A DNA stretch of 64,000 bases from contig NZ_LWQS01000030.1 of the NCBI RefSeq assembly GCF_001650695.1, positions 55,747 through 119,746 on the forward strand, written 5' to 3'. Both the position numbers and the translations under genes were made by a program. Positions 20,359-29,249 of the stretch are shown one piece after another. Each line of letters begins with the position of its first letter. Within the stretch, counting starts at the first letter, position 1. The notes under the pieces are model-generated. The model searched no databases and was not told where the DNA came from. It worked only from the letters and a program-made list of their open reading frames with translations. The stretch is from Chloroflexus islandicus (GTDB taxonomy: Bacteria; Chloroflexota; Chloroflexia; Chloroflexales; Chloroflexaceae).

Positions 20359-20527
20359 ACGTCCACCTCCTTACATCTTGTGCTGCTTGTACTGTAGCAG
20401 AGCGGTATCTGTGATGCGATAGCGCAGTGTTAACGTTGCGTTGGAAAATTGGGCGTTACTTTTGGCCGGTTGCTGCGGTTTCTTATATAGAGAGCAAAAA
20501 TGGGGCGCAGCAGCACGGAGGCAAGCG

Positions 20528-21124
20528 ATGGACATGGAAGGGCAGCCGTGGTACCGGCGACCGCAGCGGGTAGTGGCGGTGATCTGTGCGCTGATCGGCG
20601 GATTGCTGATCGCGTTTGGGCCGGAGGCGAAGGCGATGTGGTGGCCGGATGGGGCAGCGACGGCGGAAGCGTTTGAGGTAGAGGCATTGCCCACACCCAC
20701 GGTCGCGCCGTTGGTAGTGTATGTGTCGGGGGCGGTGGTAGCGCCGGATGTCTACCGGTTAACGCCGGGAGCGCGGGTGGTTGACGCGCTGCAAGCGGCG
20801 GGTGGCTTGATTGAGCTGGCCGACGTGAGCGGGATCAATCTGGCGGCGCCGGTGCGGGATGGCGAGCACATCCGCGTGCCATACGCGGGGGAGGCAGTGG
20901 CGCAAGCGGCAGCGAGCGAGCAATCCGGGTTAATCAACCTCAACCGCGCCAGTGCGGCTGAACTGGAAGAGTTGCCGGGGATTGGGCCAACGCTGGCGGC
21001 GCGAATTATTGACCGGCGCACGGGGCAGGGGCCGTACCGCAGCGTGGAAGAACTGCGCGAGGTGCCCGGCATTGGCGAAAAGCTGTTCGGCCAGATTGCG
21101 CCGCTGGTGACAGTTGGCCCATAA
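20528..21124 (+). CDS. comEA: ComEA-like DNA-binding competence protein
   Basis: 198 aa. One N-terminal transmembrane helix (about residues 13-32), an SLBB domain (VVYVSGAVVAPDVYRLTPGARVV, about 60-120) and a C-terminal helix-hairpin-helix pair (INLNRASAAELEELPGIGP ... YRSVEELREVPGIGEKL). This is the standard ComEA layout; it binds incoming double-stranded DNA outside the membrane during natural transformation. Start 20528 follows GGAGGC. No comEC is adjacent. Divergent from clpB. Confidence 0.92.
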   Translation: MDMEGQPWYRRPQRVVAVICALIGGLLIAFGPEAKAMWWPDGAATAEAFEVEALPTPTVAPLVVYVSGAVVAPDVYRLTPGARVVDALQAAGGLIELADVSGINLAAPVRDGEHIRVPYAGEAVAQAAASEQSGLINLNRASAAELEELPGIGPTLAARIIDRRTGQGPYRSVEELREVPGIGEKLFGQIAPLVTVGP

Positions 21125-21189
21125 GCAACAATTGCATCCACAACCTTGCACGAATCGTTGGTCTGGCATATACTCGCGGTGACACACAA

Positions 21190-22335
21190 GTGATAGGTGG
21201 CGAGCGCTATTGTCAGTGCGAGAAGTCGTGCTCGGTGGTCATTGCGAGGGCGCGCAGCAATCGCCTGCTTCAACGCGCAGCCTGCCTGAGCGGGTTACTC
21301 CCGTGCTCGAAGGAGATTGCTTCGCCGCGCTCTGCGCGGCTCGCAATGACACCGGGTGAGCGGGGGTGGCTCCACCCTCCCCCAGCGGGGGAGGGCTGGG
21401 GTGGGGCACGACCGATCGCGCGGCTGGCAATGACAGCAGGAGAGTGGCGGCGTCACCCTCCCCCGGCGGGGTTGAGGTGCGGACAGAACGTGTGGTTGAG
21501 CACAACGATTGATCGGTGTGCGATGCCTCGAAGGCTGGTGCTGCGCTCCCCTCTCCCACGCCAGTGGGAGAGGGGCTGGGGGTGAGGGCCAGTAGCCCGC
21601 GCAGCGGGCTTCGTAAGCCTAGCCCGGCCCTTGAGGGCCGGGTTCTGGACAGATGTTCTGTCCACCCTCCCCCAGCGGGGGAGGGCTGGGGTGGGGGCAC
21701 GACCGATCGCGCGGCTGGCCATGCCAGCAGGAGAGGGGCGGCGTCACCCTCGCCCGGCGGGGTTGAGGTGCGGACAGAACGTGTGGTTGAGCACAACGAT
21801 TGATCGGTGTGCGATGCCTCAAAGGCTGGTGCTGCGCTCACCTCTCCCACTGGCGTGGGAGAGGGGCTGGGGGTGAGGGCCAGTAGCCCGCGCAGCGGGC
21901 TTCGTAAGCCTAGCCCGGCCCTGAAGGGCCGGGTTCTGGAAAGATGTTCTGTCCGCCCTTGAACCCAGCGGGGGAGGGCTGGGGTGGGGCACGACCGATC
22001 GCGCGGCTGGCCATGCCAGCAGGAGAGTGGCGGCGCCACCCTCCCCCGGCGGGGTTGAGGTGCGGACAGAACGTTTGGTTGAGCACAACGATTGATCGGT
22101 GTGCGATGCCTCGAAGGCTGGTGCTGCGCTCCCCTCTCCCACTGGCGTGGGAGAGGGGCTGGGGGTGAGGGCCAGTAGCCCGCGCAGCGGGCTTCGTAAG
22201 CCTAGCCCGGCCCTTGAGGGCCGGGTTCTGGACAGATGTTCTGTCCGCCCTTGAACCCAGCGGGGGAGGGCTGGGGTGGGGGCACGACCGATCACGCGGC
22301 TCGCAATGACAATTGGGAAGCGAGATAGAGTGCAA
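21190..22335. repeat. Tandem 290-bp repeat cluster
   Basis: About 1.1 kb without a gene. Three successive copies of a unit of about 291 bp can be aligned on the marker GTTGAGCACAACGATTGATC at about 21495, 21786 and 22078 (spacing 291 and 292). Each unit holds four palindromic parts: CCTCCCCCAGCGGGGGAGG, CTCTCCCAC...GTGGGAGAG, GCCCGCGCAGCGGGC and GGCCCTTGAGGGCC. Long open frames across it, in several frames, are low-complexity by-products and not genes. Confidence 0.88.
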
Positions 22336-22346
22336 GAGTGGAGCTT

Positions 22347-23771
22347 ATGCGACGCACAAAAATTGTGGCAACCCTTGGGCCAGCGACGAGTACACCTGAA
22401 CGGATCGCCGGATTGATTCGGGCCGGTATGAACGTAGCCCGGCTCAACTTCTCGCATGGGACGCATGCCGATCACGCAGCGCGGATTGCGATGGTGCGGC
22501 GGGCAGCGGCGGAGGCAGGCCGTCATGTTGCGATCTTGCAAGACTTGCAGGGGCCAAAGATACGCACGGGGCCGCTAGCCAACGGCCAGCCGGTTGAGTT
22601 GGTTGCCGGGCAGCGGTTTATTATCACCACTGAGCCGATTATCGGTGATGCTAATCGGGTCAGCACAACCTACCGCGCCTTGCCGCTCGATGTGCGGCCA
22701 CGCGATCGCATCTTGTTGTCAGATGGGCTCATCGAGCTCGTAGTAACCAGCCATACCGACACCGAAGTCGAAACCGAAGTCGTCCATGGCGGTCGTTTGC
22801 GTGAACACCAAGGCATCAATCTGCCGGGAGTACGGGTGAGTGCGCCGGCGGCGACTGAGAAGGATTTCGTTGATCTCGCTTTTGGGCTTGAACAGGGCGT
22901 CGATTACGTTGCACTCTCGTTTGTGCGCCGGGCGAGTGACGTGCGCGAAGTGAAGGAGTTTATCCGGCGTGCAGGCAAGCAGACGCCGGTGATCGCCAAG
23001 ATCGAACGGCCCGAAGCACTCGATGTCTTGCCGGAGATTTTGGCTGAGGCGGACGGGATCATGGTGGCGCGCGGCGACTTAGGGGTCGAGATGCCACCAG
23101 AGCGGGTGCCGATCGTGCAGAAGCAGATCATTGCGGCGGCCAATCAGGCGCTGTTGCCAGTGATTACGGCTACGCAGATGCTTGAGTCGATGATCCACAA
23201 CCCGCGGCCCACCCGTGCCGAAGCGAGCGATGTCGCCAACGCTATCATTGACGGTACTGATGCCGTGATGCTCAGTGGCGAGACCGCCGCCGGCGCTTAC
23301 CCGATCGAGGCGGTGCAAATGATGGCGTTGATTGCCGATGCGGTTGAGGCGTCGTTGAGCAGCAACCAACATCCGGCCACGCCGCGTTGGACAATCGCGC
23401 CGGCGCAGTCGACGCCACGCGCGATTGCAGCAGCAGCTTGCACCATTGCCAATACCCTGCCGGTGCGGTTTATTGCCGTCTTGACCCAAAGCGGTTCGAG
23501 CGCGCGGCTCGTTTCCCATTACCGGCCTGAGGTGCCAGTGCTCGCCTTTTGCCCAAGCGACGAGACCGCTCGTCGCACCAGTCTGTATTGGGGTGTGACG
23601 CCGATCGTCATCGAAGCCCGTGACCGGCTTGATGAACTTGAGCAGCAGATCGTCCGCATGATGCGCGATGCGGGCTATGTCCGGCGCGGTGATCTAATCG
23701 TGTTAAGCGGCGGTCACCCGGTCTACCGCTATGGGCCGACCAACTTTTTGAAAGTTATCACAATCGAATAG
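22347..23771 (+). CDS. pyk: Pyruvate kinase
   Basis: 474 aa, the standard bacterial length. It converts phosphoenolpyruvate and ADP to pyruvate and ATP. Visible motifs: RRTKIVATLGPAT at the N-terminus, MNVARLNFSHG, ILQDLQGPKIRTGP, the active-site lysine in VIAKIERPEAL, GIMVARGDLGVEMP, and ITATQMLESMIHNPRPTRAEASDVANA. The C-terminal allosteric domain is present. ATG 22347 gives the family N-terminus; a GTG 9 nt upstream is an alternative. Confidence 0.96.
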   Translation: MRRTKIVATLGPATSTPERIAGLIRAGMNVARLNFSHGTHADHAARIAMVRRAAAEAGRHVAILQDLQGPKIRTGPLANGQPVELVAGQRFIITTEPIIGDANRVSTTYRALPLDVRPRDRILLSDGLIELVVTSHTDTEVETEVVHGGRLREHQGINLPGVRVSAPAATEKDFVDLAFGLEQGVDYVALSFVRRASDVREVKEFIRRAGKQTPVIAKIERPEALDVLPEILAEADGIMVARGDLGVEMPPERVPIVQKQIIAAANQALLPVITATQMLESMIHNPRPTRAEASDVANAIIDGTDAVMLSGETAAGAYPIEAVQMMALIADAVEASLSSNQHPATPRWTIAPAQSTPRAIAAAACTIANTLPVRFIAVLTQSGSSARLVSHYRPEVPVLAFCPSDETARRTSLYWGVTPIVIEARDRLDELEQQIVRMMRDAGYVRRGDLIVLSGGHPVYRYGPTNFLKVITIE

Positions 23772-23840
23772 GATTCTTGACACTAGCCCCATCGGATGCT
23801 ACGCTGTAGCTAATGGCAGACCGTGTTGGGCAGGATGACC

Positions 23841-24752
23841 ATGCGTATTGTCTCGCTGCTGCCGGGAACAACCGAAATCGTCTGTGCGCTGGGGCTTGGC
23901 AACCATCTGGTTGCCGTGACCCACGAGTGCGACTATCCGCCGGAAGTGCGCGGGTTGCCGGTAGTGACGCGCAGTATGCTGGAGCAGGACGAGAGTTCGT
24001 CGGCTGAGATCGATGCGGCGATTCGCGAGCGTGCGCGCAACGAACTCTCGATCTACCAGCTCGACATGGGATTGATCGAGGCGCTCCAGCCCGATGTGAT
24101 CTTGACGCAGGCGCTGTGTGATGTGTGCGCCGTGCCGTTACGGCAGGTGGAAGCGGCAGTCGCTAGCGGGACGGCACAGGTGTTGTCGTTTGAACCAACG
24201 AGCTTGGCCGGTATCTTCGGATCGATCAAAGCGATTGGGCGAGCATTGGGGGCGCCGGAACGGGCCGAAGCGTTGGTTGACGATCTGGCAGCGCGGGTTG
24301 AGCGGGTGCGCGCGCGGGCCGCGCAAGCGACCTATCGCCCCCGCGTTGCCTGTCTCGAATGGCTCGATCCGGTGTTTGGGCCGGGCCACTGGACGCCGGA
24401 ACTGGTAGCGATTGCTGGTGGCCAGCCGGTGCTAGGGGTTGCCGGTGAGCGATCGCAACGGGTATCGTGGACGGATGTGATCGCCTGTGCGCCAGAGGTG
24501 ATCATTGCGATGCCGTGCGGGTTTTCGCTCGAACGGGCCGTGGCTGAAGCCACCGCTATTTTGCCGCAGCGGGCCGGTTGGTATGCCTTGCCGGCGGTAC
24601 GGGCAGGCAATGTCTTTGCGGTTGATGGCAATGCCTATTTCAGCCGTCCCGGCCCGCGTGTGGTTGATAGCCTAGAGTTATTGGCCGAACTGATCCATCC
24701 CAATCTATTTGCCGGATGGGGGCCGCAGCATGCGGCTATTGCGCTGCGTTGA
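23841..24752 (+). CDS. BtuF-like periplasmic-binding-fold protein (cobalamin-type), no signal peptide
   Basis: 303 aa with the helical-backbone binding-protein fold of BtuF/FhuD: RIVSLLPGTTEIVCALGLGN at the start, LTQALCDVCAVP in the middle, and a second lobe with MPCGFSLERAV. There is no secretion signal or lipobox, so as encoded it is cytoplasmic, unlike an ABC-transporter receptor. Such soluble homologues are often labelled cobalamin-binding. No permease or ATPase is nearby. Start 23841 is set by AGGA five bases upstream. Confidence 0.75.
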   Translation: MRIVSLLPGTTEIVCALGLGNHLVAVTHECDYPPEVRGLPVVTRSMLEQDESSSAEIDAAIRERARNELSIYQLDMGLIEALQPDVILTQALCDVCAVPLRQVEAAVASGTAQVLSFEPTSLAGIFGSIKAIGRALGAPERAEALVDDLAARVERVRARAAQATYRPRVACLEWLDPVFGPGHWTPELVAIAGGQPVLGVAGERSQRVSWTDVIACAPEVIIAMPCGFSLERAVAEATAILPQRAGWYALPAVRAGNVFAVDGNAYFSRPGPRVVDSLELLAELIHPNLFAGWGPQHAAIALR

Positions 24753-24800
24753 TCGCGGACGCTGTTATTGTTCAGCTCCAATTCGAGGGAGAATGTGCAG

Positions 24801-26582
24801 ATGTCAAAGCCAGAGCTGACGATCCCCAAAGTCTTGCAGGCCTTAGCTGCCGAACTTGATCAGCCGGTAAGCGTTGCCCAACTGTGTGATCTGATGAAAG
24901 CGCGCTGGTCGGTAAACTACGCGGTAGCTTCAGTGCGCAGCAGCCTGCGCTGGGAAAGCATCACGCTTGGTTGGGTGAGAATCAATCGCTTGCAATATCT
25001 CCCTCTGCGGTTGGTGCTCGATGGATTGCGGTTCCGGTGTTGGCCCCGTCCGCAAGACATCGCCGAGGGCCGGTTGCCGATTGCCCATCTGCGCCCCTTT
25101 GCCGGTCTGCGCCGGCAGCCCTTGCCAATCATCTATGATGAACAGGGTGCGATATTGGCCGTGAAAGAACCACAGGCGAAAGCAACCGGTTTTGCTTCTC
25201 ATGCTGCGGTTGACATGCGAAAGTGGTTTCAACGCCATCACTTCGCCGCTGGTGACAGCATTCTGGTCGAAATTCGCTATCAGAAGCGGCCAGAGTTGTA
25301 TTTCACCTATGAGCCAGCCAGCGCATTTCAGGCGAGCCGCGTCGATGAACAGGATCGCGCTCTGCTGCAAGCGATTGTCAAGCAGGTCGATGCCGGTATG
25401 AAGCCGTGTGAAGAGGTTATTCTGCCGATTTTTGCCAGTGCGCCGTGGCGGACAGGATACCCCGGACGGCCATGGCAGTATCTTGTCTTGAGCGATCCGC
25501 GCTTGTATTTGATTGAAGATTCGTTGTTACAGGCATATGATCCGTATTTTGATATAGGGCGATTGTTATTGCAAGGAACATCGAGCGATGATGTGGTGTT
25601 CCATCCATCATTGGTGGAGCAAGCGCAACAGGTGCAGACTCCGGCCAAGCAGTCGGTCATCGATGAGATTACGGCCTTGCAGCAAGAGATTCAACATTCA
25701 CGTACCCAAGATCAGCAGGCCGGTCTCTGGAACGGCGATCTGTCGCGTGAATCACGAGTCGCTGATGAAGAAGAGGATCATTTCTGGGATACGATGGATG
25801 AAATGATGGGTGTGGCCATCAATATGGATGAGATGACGCGGGCCGTGTTGCGCATGCAAGAAATTCTGCCGCCGGAAGTTCAGCAGCAATTGTCCGAAGC
25901 GACCCCAGAAGAAGCTGAGGTTATTCTGAGCCGCCATCTGAACTATCTGTTAGCCAAAGCGCCCGATTTATTCCCGCGGATTGATGTGCCGCCTATGTCA
26001 CCGTCGAACAATTCTTGGATTACGAAACACAGCGTTGATAGCGATAGTGAGTCCCTCGATGAGCTTGATGAGAGCGCATGGATCGATGACGACGACTGGG
26101 ATGATGATGATGAATTTGGTGATGAAGAATGGGATGACGATGATGAGGAAGATGCCGCATTTACCCAGAGTGTCAATCTGATAAATCAGTATAGTGATTA
26201 TTTGCTCGAGATGGGGAAGAAGCGTTCGACTGCGCTCACGCAGACCCGTCTTTTGAAGCCATACGCTCAGTTTTTGGCTTCGTTTTACCAGCGATCGCTG
26301 CATGAAGGCGACTATGCGACACTTGACGAGTTTCTGTTTTACTACTACCCCAATCACCACGATGGCTCAGAACGACATATCCGTGATATGTGCGGCGCGC
26401 TCAAGCAGTTTTACGCCTTTTTGCGCGAGCGCGGCGTGATCGAAGACGATCGCTTTGCGCAGGCGATCTGGAAACGGCGCGATCAGGCTGCGCGTTTGAT
26501 GGCGCTGTGCCAGAAGTTAGAGCGCGATTATCCCGATCAGCCAGACTTGCTTGCAATGCTGTTTAAGCCGTACATGTCATAG
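24801..26582 (+). CDS. Unrecognised 593-aa protein with acidic linker and recombinase-core-like C-terminus
   Basis: No family recognised with confidence. Residues about 5-70 look like a winged-helix unit (PKVLQALAAELDQPVSVAQLCD). A mixed middle region follows to about 300, then a helical part. A very acidic stretch encoded at 26057-26163 (about residues 420-455, mostly Asp/Glu/Trp) leads to a helical C-terminal region (about 455-593) resembling the SAM-like core-binding domain of tyrosine recombinases (YSDYLLEMGKKRSTALTQTR), but the catalytic domain is absent. No signal peptide. It has a good terminator. GAGGGA lies upstream of ATG 24801. Confidence 0.6.
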   Translation: MSKPELTIPKVLQALAAELDQPVSVAQLCDLMKARWSVNYAVASVRSSLRWESITLGWVRINRLQYLPLRLVLDGLRFRCWPRPQDIAEGRLPIAHLRPFAGLRRQPLPIIYDEQGAILAVKEPQAKATGFASHAAVDMRKWFQRHHFAAGDSILVEIRYQKRPELYFTYEPASAFQASRVDEQDRALLQAIVKQVDAGMKPCEEVILPIFASAPWRTGYPGRPWQYLVLSDPRLYLIEDSLLQAYDPYFDIGRLLLQGTSSDDVVFHPSLVEQAQQVQTPAKQSVIDEITALQQEIQHSRTQDQQAGLWNGDLSRESRVADEEEDHFWDTMDEMMGVAINMDEMTRAVLRMQEILPPEVQQQLSEATPEEAEVILSRHLNYLLAKAPDLFPRIDVPPMSPSNNSWITKHSVDSDSESLDELDESAWIDDDDWDDDDEFGDEEWDDDDEEDAAFTQSVNLINQYSDYLLEMGKKRSTALTQTRLLKPYAQFLASFYQRSLHEGDYATLDEFLFYYYPNHHDGSERHIRDMCGALKQFYAFLRERGVIEDDRFAQAIWKRRDQAARLMALCQKLERDYPDQPDLLAMLFKPYMS

Positions 26583-26607
26583 CAACCATTATTTTGTTAG
26601 CTGCCGT

Positions 26608-26631
26608 ATGCGCCTCTTTAGGCGCATTTTT
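26608..26631 (+). terminator. Rho-independent terminator
   Basis: ATGCGCC (26608-26614) pairs with GGCGCAT (26621-26627) around a 6-nt loop and runs into TTTTTCTTT. It ends the transcript of the 593-aa protein gene. Confidence 0.88.
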
Positions 26632-26646
26632 CTTTACGATGCATCG

Positions 26647-27345
26647 ATGAATGCCTATCAACCTCACCAACATCATCGCCGGAGCATCCGCTTACGTGGA
26701 TTTGATTATACGCAGGAGGGTGGGTATTTTATAACGATCATGACCCAACGTGGCGAGCATTTGTTTGGAACAGTCGTCCATGGCGTGGTTCAGTTAAGTG
26801 AAATGGGAGCAATCGCTCATCAGTGTTGGCTAGATATTCCAAAGCATTTCTCCCGTGCTGTATTAGATGAATTTGTGGTGATGCCTAATCATATCCACGG
26901 CATTATTTTTTTGACCAATGATTCATCCGTGACAAAGCCGGTGGATGCCAAGGCAACGAACGGGGTAACGAACGGGGCAACGAACGGGGTAACGAACGGG
27001 GCAACGAACGGGGTAACGAACGGGGTAACGAACGGGGTAACGAACGGGGTAACGAACGGGGTAACGAACGGGGTAACGAACGGGGCCGCGGTAGGGGCGA
27101 CGCATGCGTCGCCCCTACCGCGGCCGTCGCCACGCGGCCCCCAACCCCATTCCGTTGGCGCCATCGTTGGTTCGTTCAAATCTGCCGTAACCCGTCACAT
27201 CAATGCGTTGAACCGCACCCCCGGCATCACGGTTTGGCAACGGAATTATTACGAACACATCATCCGCTCGGAACAGGCGCTCAACCGCATTCGTCATTAT
27301 ATTCTGGCAAATCCAAGCCGTTGGCAACGCGATCGCTACCGATAA
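26647..27345 (+). CDS. REP-associated tyrosine transposase (RAYT, IS200-like Y1)
   Basis: 232 aa. HUH-type single-strand nuclease: the metal-binding HxH is in VVMPNHIHGIIFL (about residue 80), and the catalytic Tyr lies in QRNYYEHIIRSEQALNRIRHYI near the C-terminus. RAYTs process palindromic REP sequences in the genome. Between the two motifs sits an unusual insert: eleven (V/A)TNG repeats followed by residues encoded by a perfect DNA palindrome. Both catalytic parts stay in frame, so the enzyme may be active. No flanking IS ends were identified. Confidence 0.87.
   Translation: MNAYQPHQHHRRSIRLRGFDYTQEGGYFITIMTQRGEHLFGTVVHGVVQLSEMGAIAHQCWLDIPKHFSRAVLDEFVVMPNHIHGIIFLTNDSSVTKPVDAKATNGVTNGATNGVTNGATNGVTNGVTNGVTNGVTNGVTNGVTNGAAVGATHASPLPRPSPRGPQPHSVGAIVGSFKSAVTRHINALNRTPGITVWQRNYYEHIIRSEQALNRIRHYILANPSRWQRDRYR
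26953..27084 (+). repeat. Eleven tandem 12-bp repeats inside the RAYT gene
   Basis: Unit G(T/C)AACGAACGGG, eleven perfect or one-base-variant copies without gaps. It encodes Val/Ala-Thr-Asn-Gly repeats and keeps the frame. Copy number likely varies between strains by slippage. Confidence 0.97.
27084..27125. repeat. 42-bp perfect palindrome (REP-like) inside the RAYT gene
   Basis: Two 21-bp arms, 27084-27104 and 27105-27125, are exact reverse complements with no loop; the core is GTAGGGGCGACGCA on one side. It immediately follows the 12-bp repeats and encodes the peptide AAVGATHASPLPRP. A related hairpin lies at 6852-6877. Confidence 0.93.
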
Positions 27346-27380
27346 CGACGCGGGAACGGCATTGTCTTTGAGGAACGATC

Positions 27381-29138
27381 ATGATCACCTACACTATCTC
27401 AATGCCAGCCCCTCATTCGCATTTGTTTCATGTGCGGATCGAAATTGCGCGCGCCGAAACTGGCGATGTGCAGTTGTCATTGCCGGCGTGGACTCCCGGT
27501 TCGTATATGATCCGTGAATTTGCCCGTCACGTGCAAGAATTTCAGGCTGCTGACGGCGAGGGGCGACCATTGCCGTGGCGTAAAGTTCGTAAAGATGGTT
27601 GGTTGGTGGCGGCAGGCCCGGCGACGGGCGTGGTCGTCTCGTATAAGGTCTATGCGTTTGATCTGACGGTGCGCACCAGCCATCTTGATGGCACCCACGG
27701 CTATTTCAACGGCGCGAACGTCTTGATGTACGTTCACGGCCATACCCGCGAGCCGCTGATACTGCACGTCGATCCGCCGTCCGGTTGGCAGGTGACGACC
27801 GGCTTGACGCCGCTGCCACCTGATCCCGCTTACCCGCACCGCGCATCGTTTCAGGCCGCCGATTACGATGAGCTGGTGGATTGCCCGGTTGAGTGCGGCA
27901 CCCACCGGCTGTTGTCATTCACGGTTGATGGCGTGCCGCACCGGATTGCGATCTGGGGACGCGGGAACGAAGATGAAGCGCGCTTGCTTGCCGATACGCA
28001 GCGAATCGTCGAGGTGCAGCGGGCGATGTTTGGCGGGTTGCCGTACCGCGATTACACCTTCATTCTCCATCTGACCGATGGGCGCGGCGGCGGGCTTGAA
28101 CATCGCAACAGCGCAACCAATATGGTTGATCGCTGGACGTTCGCCGATCAGTATGAACGCTATCTGAGCCTGACCTCGCACGAGCTGTTTCATGCGTGGA
28201 ATGTGAAGCGGTTGCGTCCAGCGCCGCTTGGCCCGTTCGATTATCAAAACGAGAACTATACCCGCCTGCTCTGGTTGATGGAGGGAGCGACCAGCTATTA
28301 CGACGATCTGCTGCTGGTGCGAGCCGGCCTGATGAGTGAAGAGCGGTATCTGCAAAAATTGGCCGATGAGATCGTGCAATTGCAGAGCCAACCCGGTCGC
28401 CGTCTGCAAAGTCTGGAGCAGAGCAGTTTTGATGCGTGGATCAAGTTCTACCGGCCTGACGAAAATAGCATCAATACCAGCATCTCGTACTATCTGAAGG
28501 GGGCGCTCGTCTGCTGGATGTTTGATATGGCGATCCGCGCGCGCACCAATGGCGAGCGGAGTTTCGACGATGTGATGCGCTATCTCTACCAACGTTACCC
28601 GATTGAGGGGCCGGGTATTCCCGAAGAGGGAGCGGTACTGGCGGCCATCGAGGCGATCGGCGGCGCTGATGGCGGCCTGCGCGAGTTGTACGAGCGATAT
28701 GTGACCGGGGTTGAAGAACTCGACTATGCGGCGGCGCTGGCCGTGGTGGGCCTCGAACCGCGCTGGCAGCACCGGCGTCCGCGGCCAGACGGGCAACCGC
28801 CGGCGTGGTTGGGGGTCAATTGGCGGAAGCAAGGTGAACGCACGCTGGTGGCTGCGGTGCGGAGTGACGGCCCGGCATACGAGGCGGGGGTGTATGCCGA
28901 TGACGAGCTGATCGCGATTGACGGCTGGCGGGTCAATGAAGAGCGGCTCAACCAGCGCCTGCTCGAACGGCGACCCGGCGATACGGTACGGTTGACGCTC
29001 TTCCGTGGCGATGCGTTGATTGAAGTGCCGGTGATATTGGCCGTCGCGCCGTATGATATGCTATCGCTGGTGCCGGTGGCGGCACCAACGGCGCAGCAAG
29101 TGCAAATGCGGGCTGCGTGGTTGGGGCGAATCGTGTAG
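27381..29138 (+). CDS. M61 family peptidase with PDZ domain
   Basis: 585 aa. The zinc site HELFHAWN (about residue 270) plus the third ligand in LWLMEGATSYYDD identify a gluzincin of family M61 (glycyl-aminopeptidase-like). The N-terminal beta domain has LPAWTPGSYMIREFARHV, and a PDZ domain lies at about 475-560 (AWLGVNWRKQGERTLVAAV ... YADDELIAIDGWRV). There is no signal peptide, so it is probably cytoplasmic. It lies 35 nt after the RAYT gene, but that spacing need not mean an operon. Confidence 0.92.
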   Translation: MITYTISMPAPHSHLFHVRIEIARAETGDVQLSLPAWTPGSYMIREFARHVQEFQAADGEGRPLPWRKVRKDGWLVAAGPATGVVVSYKVYAFDLTVRTSHLDGTHGYFNGANVLMYVHGHTREPLILHVDPPSGWQVTTGLTPLPPDPAYPHRASFQAADYDELVDCPVECGTHRLLSFTVDGVPHRIAIWGRGNEDEARLLADTQRIVEVQRAMFGGLPYRDYTFILHLTDGRGGGLEHRNSATNMVDRWTFADQYERYLSLTSHELFHAWNVKRLRPAPLGPFDYQNENYTRLLWLMEGATSYYDDLLLVRAGLMSEERYLQKLADEIVQLQSQPGRRLQSLEQSSFDAWIKFYRPDENSINTSISYYLKGALVCWMFDMAIRARTNGERSFDDVMRYLYQRYPIEGPGIPEEGAVLAAIEAIGGADGGLRELYERYVTGVEELDYAAALAVVGLEPRWQHRRPRPDGQPPAWLGVNWRKQGERTLVAAVRSDGPAYEAGVYADDELIAIDGWRVNEERLNQRLLERRPGDTVRLTLFRGDALIEVPVILAVAPYDMLSLVPVAAPTAQQVQMRAAWLGRIV

Positions 29139-29151
29139 GTACAAGTGCAAG

Positions 29152-29215
29152 GTATGGCGTGTGGCAGTCACACTGCCGCCATCAGCCTATGGCGTGCGGC
29201 AGTCACACAGCCGCT
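29152..29215. repeat. Paired TGTGGCAG/CTGCCGC-type hairpin elements
   Basis: Two adjacent short elements: GTGTGGCAGTCACACTGCCGCC and GTGCGGCAGTCACACAGCCGC. They belong to the same small hairpin family as those at 35262, 35338 and 55337. Confidence 0.6.
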
Positions 29216-29249
29216 TTGAGCAAGAATCGTTTGACAGCAAGGTGCGACA

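Noticed and set aside
20359..20527. CIRCE heat-shock operator before clpB
   Set aside because: No TTAGCACTC-N9-GAGTGCTAA-like sequence is present.
21239..22541. Several long frames in the tandem repeats, rich in GEGLGVRA/PSPTPVGE text
   Set aside because: Translations of palindromic repeat DNA in several frames on both strands; no start sites, no conserved domain.
23772..23840. Cobalamin riboswitch before the BtuF-like gene
   Set aside because: The gap is only 69 bp and has no B12-box-like sequence.
26953..27084. CRISPR array
   Set aside because: Units are 12 bp with no spacers and lie in frame inside a transposase gene.
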